From contig JAODUP010001043.1 of the NCBI GenBank assembly GCA_025642065.1, positions 2,501 to 66,500 of the forward strand: a stretch of 64,000 nucleotides of DNA. The letters are read 5' to 3'. The translations under genes and the position numbers were made by a program. This DNA is from Paralvinella palmiformis. Lineage: Eukaryota; Annelida; Polychaeta; Terebellida; Alvinellidae. The notes beneath the pieces are model-generated. The model had not been told where the DNA came from. It was given only the letters and a program-made list of their open reading frames with translations, and searched no databases. Every line of letters starts with the position of its first letter. The first letter of the stretch is position 1. Shown in pieces: positions 24,913 through 36,915 of this stretch.

Positions 24913-25423
24913 GTGAATGCGACCCCCCCCCCCCATTTCACTGTGTTTACACTCAATTGTGTAAATGTAAAGTAAAAGAACGAGTTAGTAATCGATTAGC
25001 ATTTTAGCCAGTAATTTCTACGTCTATATATCAATTATTTACATTGTGTAATGTCTAGCAGAGCTATCAATCAATCAACCAATCAATCAGTTAGTCAATT
25101 AACTCGCTGCTATATTTTCCACCCTCATCTTGTTCCGTTTTAAACATTCCGGAGTGAAACATACCTCGATCATTATAAATATTACATTACCTCATGACGA
25201 CGTTCCTCTGTTGTAGTGATAGATCTCAACATCGATGTCCCATTGTAATGGCGGCTAAACTAAATTAGAATGATAGCAGTTGAAGTGGTAGAAAATATTT
25301 AAAAAGTCACCGTTACGAGTCCAGGATAAACAGTTAATTCCTATTTTCAATTATGAGCCCAATTGTAAACTCACTTTGAACTTTGACCCATGACCAACAC
25401 AAAATGGGATATTATTTAAACCG

Positions 25424-25580
25424 GCTTTTGTGCACAAGGTTCGATGAACGGGTCAATCCAACTGCGAAATTAATGAGACGTACGGTAAAGTTAAACACCC
25501 TCCAGAAATCGCTGCGCCTAGGTTTGAAGCCCGATGTTATGGATTTGTGACGACCCACGCTATCCTTCAACCGCGTCGAC
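25424..25580 (-). mobile_element. SINE (main family), old degenerate copy
   Basis: CCGGCTTTTGTGCACAAGGT, a weak GGTCAATCCAACTGCG segment, AAACACCCTCCAGAAAT and a degraded B box (TAGGTTTGAAGCCCG) follow the family order on the minus strand. Confidence 0.6.
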
Positions 25581-26284
25581 TATGTTTATTTCTTAATAAA
25601 GAAAATTAGAATCGGATGTTACAATGTGGTATATACATCGTAACTGTTCGACACATCCAAGATATATCGTCTGATAATAAAGGTCACTTTCATCTGTTCG
25701 CGATGTACTCGGGTAAACTTCGAGTCGTCGCTGCTTTGACGCCCACACCACAGCAAATTACATCCAACTCTTCACTTACCGGTTAAATCGAAGGTTCGTA
25801 CATTTGAAATAATACCCGGCGAACAAATTTACGATACGATCGACAAATATTCGCTTAATCGATTTGCGATAATAGTGATATTTCATAACGCGAATTTATC
25901 GATTTAACTGCAACTTCGTTTTCGTTTTTGGCTGTTCATCTGAGCGGCAAAATCGAGTTATCACTCCAGCCATTCACGAGTCAGTATTTTCACGCACACC
26001 ATTATGATTTCCGTTAGTGGATGACCGGAAATGGACGGGTTTTTTCGTTGGAATTCCTGGTGATGGTAAACCGAATAACGACTATTTGGAGAAAGAATGC
26101 CGATTCGAGTTACGGTACCATTAATTGTTCTAAATACTAGAGTTCTGTCAGAACTTACCGAATTTATAATCATAAACCGCTCGAGGCCACCGTCTTTTAG
26201 TCACATGTTCTTTAAAGGCCGATGTTTACCTCTCGAAGGGATTATTTATTTATTAGAAATACCACCCACCCCCCTTTAAAGGTA

Positions 26285-26630
26285 ATATAATAATAATATT
26301 TGATATTTATATAGCGCCCTATTCAGCTAGAAGCTGCTCTAAGGCGCTTTACAAATTATTTACAATATTATTATTTAACCCCGACTCAGACCTGTTTCCA
26401 CCCAGCACATAACTCGACTCACAAGGGAGCATACAACTCATGCTGCCATTAAAGGCGCAAAGCGTTGCTCAAACACATAGCCAGCGCGTCCTGTCAGGTA
26501 CTCACTTTTTTTTGGATGAGTGAACCAGTCGCCAACATGACAGCATTGCAGCTCACGTAGTCTCGAACCCGCGACCGTTCGGCTACGAGTCCTACGCTCT
26601 AACTAACTGCGCTATCACTGCTCGACAATG
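26285..26630 (-). mobile_element. Second SINE type with a TTTATATAGCGCC motif
   Basis: On the minus strand a tRNA-like head (GATAGCGCAGTTAGTTAGAG and GCGGGTTCGAG) is followed by about 230 bases of body. The body ends in the motif seen on the plus strand as TTTATATAGCGCCCTATTC and TCTAAGGCGCTTTACAAA. I recall similar GCGC-bearing ends from SINEs of several marine invertebrates; a library search is needed to name it. Confidence 0.7.
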
Positions 26631-26830
26631 TACAATGCCCTAATCTCATTCATCTGTCTTTTTCGTTGCCATTTCAATTACAAATTTAATAGAAGGTTAA
26701 AGTGGATTAGATTCGAATAACAGAAATCTACATCTACATATATCTTATTTTACTAATCTGTGTCTGAACAACTGTGTCATGACATCCACAACCATCGTAT
26801 ATAATACTTATATAATTATATAATTATATA

Positions 26831-27045
26831 ATTAATGGTGCGAAACAACCACGAGATGGCTATCAGGGATTAAGCAGTGTCGGTTGTTAAGGGGGGAACG
26901 CTATCAGAACTTGGTAACCGTAAGAAAATGGGTTGGTAATGGAGTGGGACCTGTTAAAAAACTGTTCACTGCTTCAATGATTAGTTTTTATTATAATATG
27001 TAACAACTCTCACTCTCTCATTCTTTCGCTCTCTTAAATAATATA
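26831..27045 (+). repeat. Dispersed direct repeat, copy 1 (deleted)
   Basis: ATTAATGGTGCGAAACAACC ... AAGAAAATGGGTTG ... AACTGTTCACTGCTTCAATG ... AATAATATAT. It matches 33237-33522 in the same orientation but lacks about 45 bases after ACGAGA. Confidence 0.8.
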
Positions 27046-27510
27046 TTCGATGTTTCATATTTTGATGTTTTATGATCAATTGTATACACACAATTGTGTC
27101 GAGCGACCTACAGGCATACAAAACGTTGTCAACTGTGTTATGATATTCAATATTCGATTGACTCATCTCGATGACAGACATACAGACAGACAAGACGTGT
27201 TATCGCAGTGTTTACAGATATGTTGTCGGCTGGAGAATCTACAGGGAGAGCTATCCTTTAGGATCCAATGTCTGGGCAGCAAATAGGATGTTCAACCATG
27301 TTCAGAAACCTGTTAGAGTGTTAGATAAAGACCTTCCGGACACCGTCTCCGGGACGTTGTCTTGTCATGACGTACAACCTCCGAGACGGTATCCTTCTAA
27401 AAGGTAGACTCTTCTCCCACAGCCGATAACTGTCTTCGCGTTCATTTATAACAAAGCCAGTAGCCCTGGAACCAATCTTGCCAGCTTCAATTAGACGCGT
27501 GCGCGCGGTA

Positions 27511-27564
<54 letters not shown>

Positions 27565-27604
27565 CTACATACACACATACATAACACACACACACACACA
27601 CACA

Positions 27605-27740
27605 CAGGGACTGGTGAGACATTACACATATCTCAACAAGAAAAGTCGCCACTCTGGATTCAGTCCCCTGAAGAAACGTCCAGAGTTTGAATTCACGGTT
27701 CGAGATTCTCTGTGCCTGTGCCTTATAATACACAGCTAAA
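27605..27740 (-). repeat. Dispersed repeat core between (CA)n tracts, copy 1
   Basis: About 130 bases matching 59980-60115 in reverse orientation at roughly 95% by eye. Read on the minus strand, the shared frame begins YYKAQAQRISNREFKLWTFL. CA/GT microsatellites flank it on both sides. Confidence 0.85.
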
Positions 27741-27776
27741 ACATACATACATACATACATACATACATACATACAC

Positions 27777-27819
<43 letters not shown>

Positions 27820-29352
27820 TACATACATACACAGAGAGAGAGAGAGAGGGAGAGAGAGAGATATGCATACAATCACACACTAATATCCACATACACACTC
27901 AGACACTCCCACGCACTCAAACATCACGGTATCCGCACAAATGTTTCCTCAGCACCTACGTCCTGAGGAAAAGCGTGCTTTTATGTCAATTACGCAAATA
28001 AAATAAAAATAGTGCAATACTGACTGAAAGACTGATACGACAAGAACAAAATAATTAATGATTACCAGTGAGTATCATAGGACAAGTACAATGGCTAATT
28101 TCAATTTTCTTCCACTCAATAATATTTATTCTCATCATAAATTTAATTAAGATAATTAGTCATGTGTGTTGTTTCGTTGAGGATATTGATCCAGAACGTC
28201 ACCGTCGAGGCCATAAGTTGTGACGATTTTCTGTTATTTGTTATTACAAGGATTGTAATTCTACCGTCACATTACCACACACATACATAACGGATAATGC
28301 AGGGCGATGTCCATCAGCCTTCGCGCACCATTCTATATTCTAGTCTTCTATATGCCAAGAAGAAGGCCAACGTATTTAATTTCTCCAGGGATGAGCCCCG
28401 TCCCATATGAGGCAAACGTCGAGGCGGGAGAAAGCAATCACTGACTCACTGACTGACTCACTAATTCACTCATGCAGTGACTGATAGACTCACCTACTCG
28501 CTCGCTAACTCACATCCACACATACATACGCACCCACACACAGACGCACCTACATCCAAATCCCCAACCAACTATTCACTGACTCACTGACCGACTGACT
28601 CACTCACTCGTTTAGTCATTCACTCACTCAATAAGTCGCTTACTCACACACTGACTCACTAACCCGCCCAAAACTACACACACACACACACACACAGAGA
28701 GGGAGAGACAGAGGGGGGGGGGGCTGGACTTGAAAATATGTATTCAGCTCTATACCAGAAAACATTTTCGTATCCAATTAAAAGAAAACGATGCTTTCTT
28801 TCCCAGGTCAAGCATACAATCAACACATGATCAATAACAAAGGCCAACAGTGTATGAATTGTGATATCAATTGGCAAAATCTTCACACCAAAATAAACTC
28901 ATTCATATGTATAACAGAGGGGGGTCGGCTGATTTAGCGTAACCGTTAAGCCCACTGCTATCCTAATAGATTTGATATTTCACGATCCAGAGACCACGTT
29001 AAATTCCTCTCATGAAAATCTTCAACTCCGTCCATTTCTCCTTCGTAACTGTAACCCTTTGATGTTCCGTGATCCTGGGACAATGTCGCTCGGCCAATGA
29101 GCAATCGAGGATACACGGCTCGAATATAGATCGGATTTGCTACGAATGTGTAAAGTGTATGTTAATATTTGCGTTGGTAATTATTAGCGTCCAACTTTGG
29201 TGCACGATTAAGTCTTTAGATTCGCCATCTACGGATCTCGTAAATTAAAGATGTTTGTTCATAAAACACATAAAATCGATTTAGCAAAGAGTGAAAACAC
29301 ATTCAGCGACTGCAATACAATACTGCAAAATGTACTATGCTAATATAAACAG

Positions 29353-29354
<2 letters not shown>

Positions 29355-29403
<49 letters not shown>

Positions 29404-29535
29404 GACATGCATGTGTTTATTAACAAAAAGTGTGTGTGTGTGCGTGTGTGTCGTGTGCGTGCTGTGCGTGTGTCTGTCTGTCTGTCTGTCTGTGTGTTTG
29501 TCTGTCTGTCTGTGTGTCTGTCTGTCTGTCTATAT
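29355..29535 (+). repeat. (TA)n and (TGTC)n microsatellites
   Basis: TA run 29355-29399, then GT-rich and TGTC repeats. Another TA run lies at 29918-29972. Confidence 0.88.
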
Positions 29536-29907
29536 GTGCTGTGTGTGTGATCAATGTAGTGACTGCACTTACGATTTGATAAACTGAATATCTTTGTGGC
29601 AGTGTTATTTAGTGAGAATAAAACTGTTTTCTCCAAGACACAAACTTCCGGAAGACACGTATAACCTATAGGTCGTTGGTATGCACATTCTTGAGCGAAA
29701 CACCTGTATCTATTATACTACTCTTGGCGATCGTCCACTATCGACTATCAGGAAGAGGGTTTGAGGGTAGAAGCTTTCCTGTATACTATGATACATCAAG
29801 GTGGCGCAAAGAAAGTCTTGAACCGTGTGTATAAACAACTGAATGTGTTTATATAGTATATGAACTGCCCGTGATTATAATGAACTGACAATATTAATAT
29901 AAATTTC

Positions 29908-29976
<69 letters not shown>

Positions 29977-30483
29977 GTTGCTACAAGAGGGAATCTTCAC
30001 AATACATAACAGATAATGTCGTATTTCGAGTATATATTTGTTATTAATAGTAAGTCTATCATTTAACATCAGTAAAGAGGATTTATTATGTCTGTGTCTA
30101 AGAGTTATAGCCCATTAGACGATGATCCTCTCCTTGTTAGACACTTTATTGATCACCCGCTATCTGCCAAACCATCGTACATGGCGCCGAAAGCTCTCAG
30201 ACTGAAGTTATTTCAAGAAATACCAAAAACAACACTTCGACGCCATATTAGTAGATAGGGAACAACAATAGCCGCGAACAATCATTTGTTCCGTTTGGCA
30301 ATTGGCACATTCGCTGAACGATCCATTTAATTGCAATATACGTCGGTGTCCACAGCCGACGCCAGCTTTGGAATGAAACACCCGATTGCAGTTGAACAGG
30401 ACAATGTATGACTCCGGGTGAACGTGTTTAATTTAACGGGCCAGAAACTGTTCTCGTTTAAGATGTCGTGCAGCAGTTTGTAG

Positions 30484-30606
30484 ACTATCAGTACACGAGA
30501 ACTGGATAACACGAGATGTACTGATAGCAAGAGATATACCGATAACACGAGATATGCTGATAACACGAGATATACTGATAACACGAGATATACTGATAAC
30601 ACGAGA
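30484..30606 (+). repeat. 18-bp tandem repeat
   Basis: Six to seven copies of AACACGAGATATACTGAT, more diverged at the left end. The frame is open on the minus strand only because the period is a multiple of three. Confidence 0.85.
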
Positions 30607-30955
30607 GAGTATACCGTTTATATATTTAGATATATCCCTACGTACACATTTCCATTAAATAACCATCAACCGACAAGTCATACTCCCGTGATTGGGCTGA
30701 CGGGTGAGGCTGGGGATAAACAATGACCCACAACGGTCTAACAGACACAATACATATAGTACTATTTCGGAATACCTGATGATAATAGGGTTGTGTATAT
30801 AATAGACAATCGTCATCATTTATTGATGCCTTTCCCTTCAATAGACAGATGCTTCCGGTTTGATAAGCATCACTAATGAGAAAACATATTTGTCTGTGCG
30901 GCGAGAAGGTTGCTGGGTGCAATATGAGCAAAACAGCAGACATATACACAATCGA

Positions 30956-30958
<3 letters not shown>

Positions 30959-31038
<80 letters not shown>

Positions 31039-31070
31039 AGGGAGGAGAGAGAGGGAGAGGGAGAGAGATA
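30959..31070 (+). repeat. (TA)n(GA)n microsatellite
   Basis: TA run followed by GA run and G-rich interruptions. Confidence 0.9.
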
Positions 31071-31396
31071 CGTTGTTTATACAGTACGGTTATATTCTAA
31101 GTCAGCATCTGTTTTGATTAGACAATTGACTCTAAATAACTAGATATCCATTTAGCTAATGTGTATCAGACGTTTCTTGGCAAAGGCAACATATTTTGGT
31201 GGCAGGTTTCTATTTACCAAAATAATACGGGGTTTTTTTTACGTCGGGGAATTGTCCGGATGTTATCTCAACATCTGGACATCCGATAATATTGGAGTTA
31301 ACCGATTTCTGGCATTTCTGATGGTGTGCCAAATGTTTTGTTATTCCGAGGCTATGACATGGTTTGGTGCCAATGTACGATTACTATACAGTTGTG

Positions 31397-31516
31397 GGGC
31401 GCCTCCGTCACCTAAATGGTAGCGCGTCGGATCAGAGATCGCTACCACCTGAGTTCGAATCTCGGCGTGGGCATATCTGGAGGGTGTTTTATATTTGGTC
31501 GTGAAACATTAATCAC
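31397..31516 (+). mobile_element. SINE (main family), body deleted
   Basis: Intact head (GGCGCCTCCGTCACCTAAAT with B box GTTCGAATCTCGG) joined to a short remnant ending CGTGAAACATTAATCACCATC. Most of the body is missing. Confidence 0.75.
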
Positions 31517-32404
31517 CATCTATACAGCTGTGTACGGTGGTGGCCTATAGACCCTATAGATCGGCGTACGTTTGTTCTATATGTCAGTGTAGTATTCCGT
31601 CTCTTTGGTTTGTGCACCTATTTCTACTACAAGTAGTATACACTTGCTTGACCTTACCGTAACATTTATTTCGTATCAATGTGCAACTCTTAAACATCAG
31701 TGTGCTATACGTTTAATATGACGATGTATAATACATTAGTACCGATACGGACTTGTGTCAAAAGAAGCCAACCACTACACAAAGTGTCAACGTACACTTA
31801 CGTAATATATAGTTAATACCAACTTAACTACCTATTACCCTATTATCAGCGTCCAGCTGCTTGCAACCTGCGGAAGGACTATTTACGGTCGGAAATATGT
31901 TGTTTTGATGGGGGACGGCGTAAGTAATCCACTTGCCGCGGTTATGAGCGTAATAAACACGCCACTCAACTACATCCTCATGGATTCGATGCCACCGGAT
32001 AACCTCATTCCGGAACCTCGTGACCTTTTGACGTTGGTCACAGCTGTTCGGGAAGAGCGGAGTTAATTTGTTAAGCCACGCCACCGAGCATTGGCTGGGG
32101 ACCTGGCCCCGTACGCGGAGCCGACGCCACGCCAAGGTCACGACCTTCTGATGCTAAGCGGCGGTGCTTAATGGAATAAGAAACGCTCCCGTTGATAGGC
32201 ATGTCACATGACCGACACTCGTACATCCAGTGTGTAATGAAGTGAGGATGATCCCCTCAGCGGGACTTGGTTCTGGATGGCTTTTATTTGTTGTCGCGAG
32301 GGGAGAAAGGGGAAGGCGAGAGGTATGTCGGATGTTAGAAGCAACTCGCGCTGGGAGCGTTGGATGTTGGTAGCAAGTGGGATTTCGGGTAGCAGGTTTG
32401 GGTT

Positions 32405-32690
32405 GAGTGAGTTAGTGAGTGAGTGACTATATCTAGGTACGTGTACGTGTATGTCTGCATGTTGTCGTATGTGCAAATGAATTAATGTGAGTGAGTGAGT
32501 GAGTGAGTGAGTGAGTGAGTGAGTGAGTGAGTGGTGAGTGAGTGAGTGAGTGAGTGAGTGAGTGAGTGAGTGAGTGAGTGAGTGAGTGAGTGAGTGAGTG
32601 ATGTTGTACGGCCACTTTTGTACATATGGTAGGCTAATGGGCCGTGAGTGAGCGAATGATTGAGTGAGTGACTGAGTGAGTTATTAGCAA
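32405..32690 (+). repeat. (GTGA)n microsatellite interrupted by a SINE 3' fragment
   Basis: Long GTGA run. At about 32599-32645 a minus-strand SINE end (TACGGCCACTTTTGTACATA; GGTAGGCTAATGGGCC) interrupts it. Confidence 0.85.
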
Positions 32691-33450
32691 AATAATACTA
32701 AATATCGCGTCACAGTAAGTCATTTAGCGTCGCCGCTTGTTAGCAATAAAAAGTTAACCAATTCTAAACCGGAAACACGTAGGTAATGTGGTGTGTTTAA
32801 TTTATTGGCCGATGTGTAGTTAAGATAAATGTGCCCCTCCTAGGACGCCTTCTGGTATTATCTTGGTATTGCTCTGGTATTAAAAATACACTTCTTACCA
32901 TACTTCTCATCAATAAACTCCCCCCCCCCCTTACCGTCCAGGTGTTGTTGGATATATACATCGTTGTATTCGACGCCTAATGATGTGTTCATTGTTAAGT
33001 AGCATCATTATCTACCGTTAAAGAGCGGTCAATGTCCTTTGGAAGAAGAGCTAGAGGGCGGAGGAAAATATCGATCTAAGAACTTCACGAGTGTTACTAT
33101 ATCCGGGGTCAGTGTCCGCTCGGAGATGTTTGTGTATTCATGCATGACTCGATCATTTCTAGTAGCTATCGGTTCGGTATAATCCTATCTTGTGAACCCT
33201 TACTCGTTAAGGAATAAGGGAAGTAATGACTTGGTGATTAATGGTGCGAAACAATCACGAGAAAGCCGGCTAGATCCAGACGAGGTCATCAGTTGTCTTT
33301 CGGAAATCTATCAGGGATTAAGCTTTGTCGTTTATCAAGTGGGAAGTCTATCAGAAAGTGTTAAACATAAGAAAATGGGTTGTTAATGGAGTGGGGGACC
33401 TGTCGAAAAACTGTTCACTGCTTCAATTATTAATTCTTCATATAATATGT

Positions 33451-33665
<215 letters not shown>

Positions 33666-34154
33666 CCAGCACGTATAATGTGTAATACGCCATTTATTCA
33701 GTAATCAGATACATTATTTTTCCCTATTAGTACTTACTGTGTACAATTTACAGTCAATAACTGATATACCGTTTTTTGTTTGTTTTTAATATTTGTTTAG
33801 TAATGAACTACGAAGCTGAGCTATCTGTTTGAAATTAAAGCATCCTAAGTTATATCTGGCTTCCATTTATTAAATTAATACATTCATATCTATGACGTGT
33901 CGAAATTGAAGATGTTTTGATAATTATCTCTCAATAGATAATTGCTTCATATTCCATATTACGAAAAATATGGCGTTAGCTAATAACAACAGTAACTAGC
34001 CACTGCCAAATTGGCAGTACATCCGCACGAGTTATTAGACACCGTATCTACTGAACGTTGTATGACACAAAGGTTAACGTAGAAGATCCGATGTTGACTA
34101 GAAATTATAAAGTATCCCTCAATCTAACCTGATCCGGTCAAATGTGATCAAATG

Positions 34155-34332
34155 TTGATCTTTTACGGCCACTTTTGTGCACAACGTAGGCTAAATGGGC
34201 CGAGCGACCCACGAAGGTAATGAGGCGGAATGAAAGATGAAACACCCAACTGACATAACTTTGCCGGGGATTGAACCCGGGTGCTGTAGATCTGTGGCCA
34301 TCCTCGCTACCAGTAAGGCCATGGAGGCGCCC
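34155..34332 (-). mobile_element. SINE (main family), with target-site duplication
   Basis: Minus-strand copy with CTTTTACGGCCACTTTTGTG body and GGGATTGAACCCGGGTG B box. TCAAATGTGATCAAATG (34138-34154) is matched by TCAAATTTGATAAAATG (34333-34349). Confidence 0.82.
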
Positions 34333-35491
34333 TCAAATTTGATAAAATGGCTGAACATTTCTCAACATCAGATCCAGGGAGTGGAATGGTCGTCCTTTCG
34401 ATCTGGCACGTCTTTGGCAGTTGATTCCAGATATCCAAAGTCCAAACTAGCACAGGACGGAGATTAGACCCCTTACCTGGAGGCCGCAGTCCACATTTAG
34501 TATAAATGGCGGGCGGTTGTGGGTCTGATAAATATTTTGCGTGGGTATAGAATTTCACCACCCCCTCGCAAGATTTGTTGTGCGGTAAAATGCGGGGACA
34601 ACGAAACTTCCCTGAAGGCTACTTTAATATCTCGGGCCCGCATTGTCGACCAAAATGGTAAATGTGGCCGTATATAGTGATTTTATTAGAAGCCTGGATC
34701 CGAGTCATTTGAACCGCCTACTCTCAAATAGAGGAGACCCGGCTACTTGCGTTTCCAATGTAAATGATAAATCCCAATAAATACCCGAAACTCCGCTTTA
34801 TGCCATAGCAGTCCCTTCAGGCTTACCAATATCTGACCCTGGGATTTTTTAGTTGGCTCCAATATTTTATTCCTCAACAAAACCACTGCTATACAAAGTT
34901 TTTAGATTATCAATTATGAACACAATTTGTTTAATGGAATAATTTCATTTAATTTCCCAGTTTTCAGTTGGAAGAAGCCAAACGGGTGAATATTCTTTAA
35001 TGAACCGTATTTAGTATCTGTTCGCGGTAAAGCATGGCATATCATGTGACATATATTTGACTAACTTTACAGTCATCTGGCACGGATTTAAATGGACAAT
35101 TTTAAAGACAATAAAATACCTTATCTAAACATTACTCACAGCGCAAAGGAAAACAACTGAATCAGTGTTGACGAGGAGTGATTAACTATGGCTTCGTAAA
35201 TCATAGTATGCCCTATAAATACTGGAAACGGAATATATTCACATATATATTCCCTTGAATACAACAAGCAAGAAATGTTAGTGATTCTTGTTATGTTGTT
35301 ACTGACAGAAGATCTTTAATTAACATAATATCTTATTGATATTGGTATAACTTAATTATATTAATATGTAAATATAATTTAAGTTCTGTCCAATTCAGTG
35401 TTTTTATATTAATTCAATTTTAAACTTGTGGAATCAATCATTAAATATTAAAAACTTGAATTATTTACTGCAGGCTTTTACGGGCCTGACT

Positions 35492-35879
35492 TCAATAAGT
35501 GCAGCCTAAATGCGGGCTGACATTCAGCATGGTGCGGTGCATATTAGTCGCTGGCCAGTTATGAAAATATGAGGATGAGGCGGTCCCAATCGAATTGGGG
35601 CGGGATGTTGAATTTCTGCCTCTTTGTTCGTGATATTCGTAGGCAAAATGGGATTTGAACAGGTGGGAATCTTCGTACCTGAGATAAGGACTAGGAGCTA
35701 GAATTAGGCATTCTGCAGTGTAATTAATTTCTGACATCAAAGAGCTGCGTAAACGAAGCCCTGGAGGCAATGCCAAATCTTGGTCAATGATATCCTGATA
35801 CAAAGGAACATTTTGTGTATCCGGATTATACTTATTCCAAGCAGCTCTTAGTAGATGACGACAGGAAGATGGGGGATCT
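35492..35879 (-). CDS. Candidate terminal exon of an unrecognised nested gene on the minus strand
   Basis: Read on the minus strand, this stretch is open for about 129 codons to a TGA at 35492-35494, and its composition is protein-like and repeat-free, unlike most frames here. It includes AAWNKYNPDTQNVPLYQDII, ECLILAPSPYLRYEDS, FAYEYHEQRGRN and ends NVSPHLGCTY. Two acceptors are possible: tttgag just before 35879, or the pyrimidine-rich stretch ending ctactaag near 35850, which would shorten the exon by about 30 bases. An in-frame TGA just upstream of 35879 means the frame must be spliced to an upstream exon. I do not recognise the family. The first exon was not found. An RFX X-box-like site lies about 0.5 kb upstream in the same orientation, suggesting a ciliary gene; that is inference. 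Confidence 0.42.
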
Positions 35880-36366
35880 CAAATAATAATAATAATTACT
35901 TTATATACTGATCGTGTAAAGAATATTATTAATAACTATTTATGTCATAAACGTTACTACCTTATTGTATGTGTGTCTGTGTTTGCACGCGCGAGTGTGC
36001 GTTTTGTGTGTGTGCGTGTGTACGTGTGACGCGCGCGCCTGTATGTGTGAGTAACACCTTTATTATCATCATCATCATCAACACTCCTACCCTTTGACCC
36101 TGTATTTGATTGACATTAACGTTTACCATTATGAGGCTAACGCCACCTTTCGTCGTCCAGTTTAATCAAAAAAGGTTAAAAAAACCTCCACGTAACTCAA
36201 CCGTTGATCATTTCCCGACATTTAGCCAACATTTCGTCATTAGGTGAGTACTTGTTGACATTTCTATGAAGTGTTTGCGTCATTTCGATTGTTATCCAGA
36301 GTCTGTCCCTGCTCCCCCCGCTCCCTTCCCCTCACCACTTTATGCTGCGCGCCTGTTTGGTCTTCC

Positions 36367-36380
36367 GTTGCCATGTCAAC
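36367..36380 (-). promoter_or_regulatory. RFX X-box-like site
   Basis: GTTGCCATGTCAAC matches the RFX X-box palindrome (GTTGCCATGGCAAC) at 13 of 14 positions, with one perfect half-site. RFX factors drive ciliary and axonemal genes in animals, usually from just upstream of transcription starts. It lies 487 bases upstream of the minus-strand candidate exon ending at 35879. The site is near-palindromic, so strand is nominal. Confidence 0.4.
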
Positions 36381-36464
36381 GAGAAAAATAATTTCCTGGA
36401 ACACGTAACAGCCATTGAGCGTGAACGTTTCTAGCGATTAATATGGATCCATAATGCGGCAGTC

Positions 36465-36915
36465 ATTAAACTTTAGTCGTCGTGGCGTACCAATCATGAT
36501 GACCAGTCATCCTTCTGTAGTCATCATAATATAGTCGTCGTGCTGTTATTGTTGTATCAGAGCAGGATCGTTGGTTTTAGTCGTCAAATTTTGGACGTCG
36601 CACGACATTCATTATTGAGTAGTTATTATATAGAAGTCTGGATATGGTACTAATTATATTCTAGTCATGAAGCTGTAGTCATTGTGCCAACGTTGACAGT
36701 CAGCCAGCCGATATCATTGTTTAGTAGTCATTATAAATTAGTCATTGATGTCATGTCGTCGTGCACTAGTCATAATGTTGTAGTCATCATGTGGTATATA
36801 TCCTACTATCATTGATGTACTTATGTCATCATAATTTAGTCATCTAACTACAATCATCATATCGTAGTCACCAAGTTAGTTGTATTGAGTCACCTCGACC
36901 GAATCTAGTCATTGT
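36465..36915 (+). repeat. Degenerate TAGTCAT/TAGTCGTC repeat
   Basis: TAGTCATCAT, TAGTCGTCGTG and similar words recur about 20 times with irregular spacing of roughly 20-35 bases. A decayed minisatellite is the likely origin. Confidence 0.6.
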
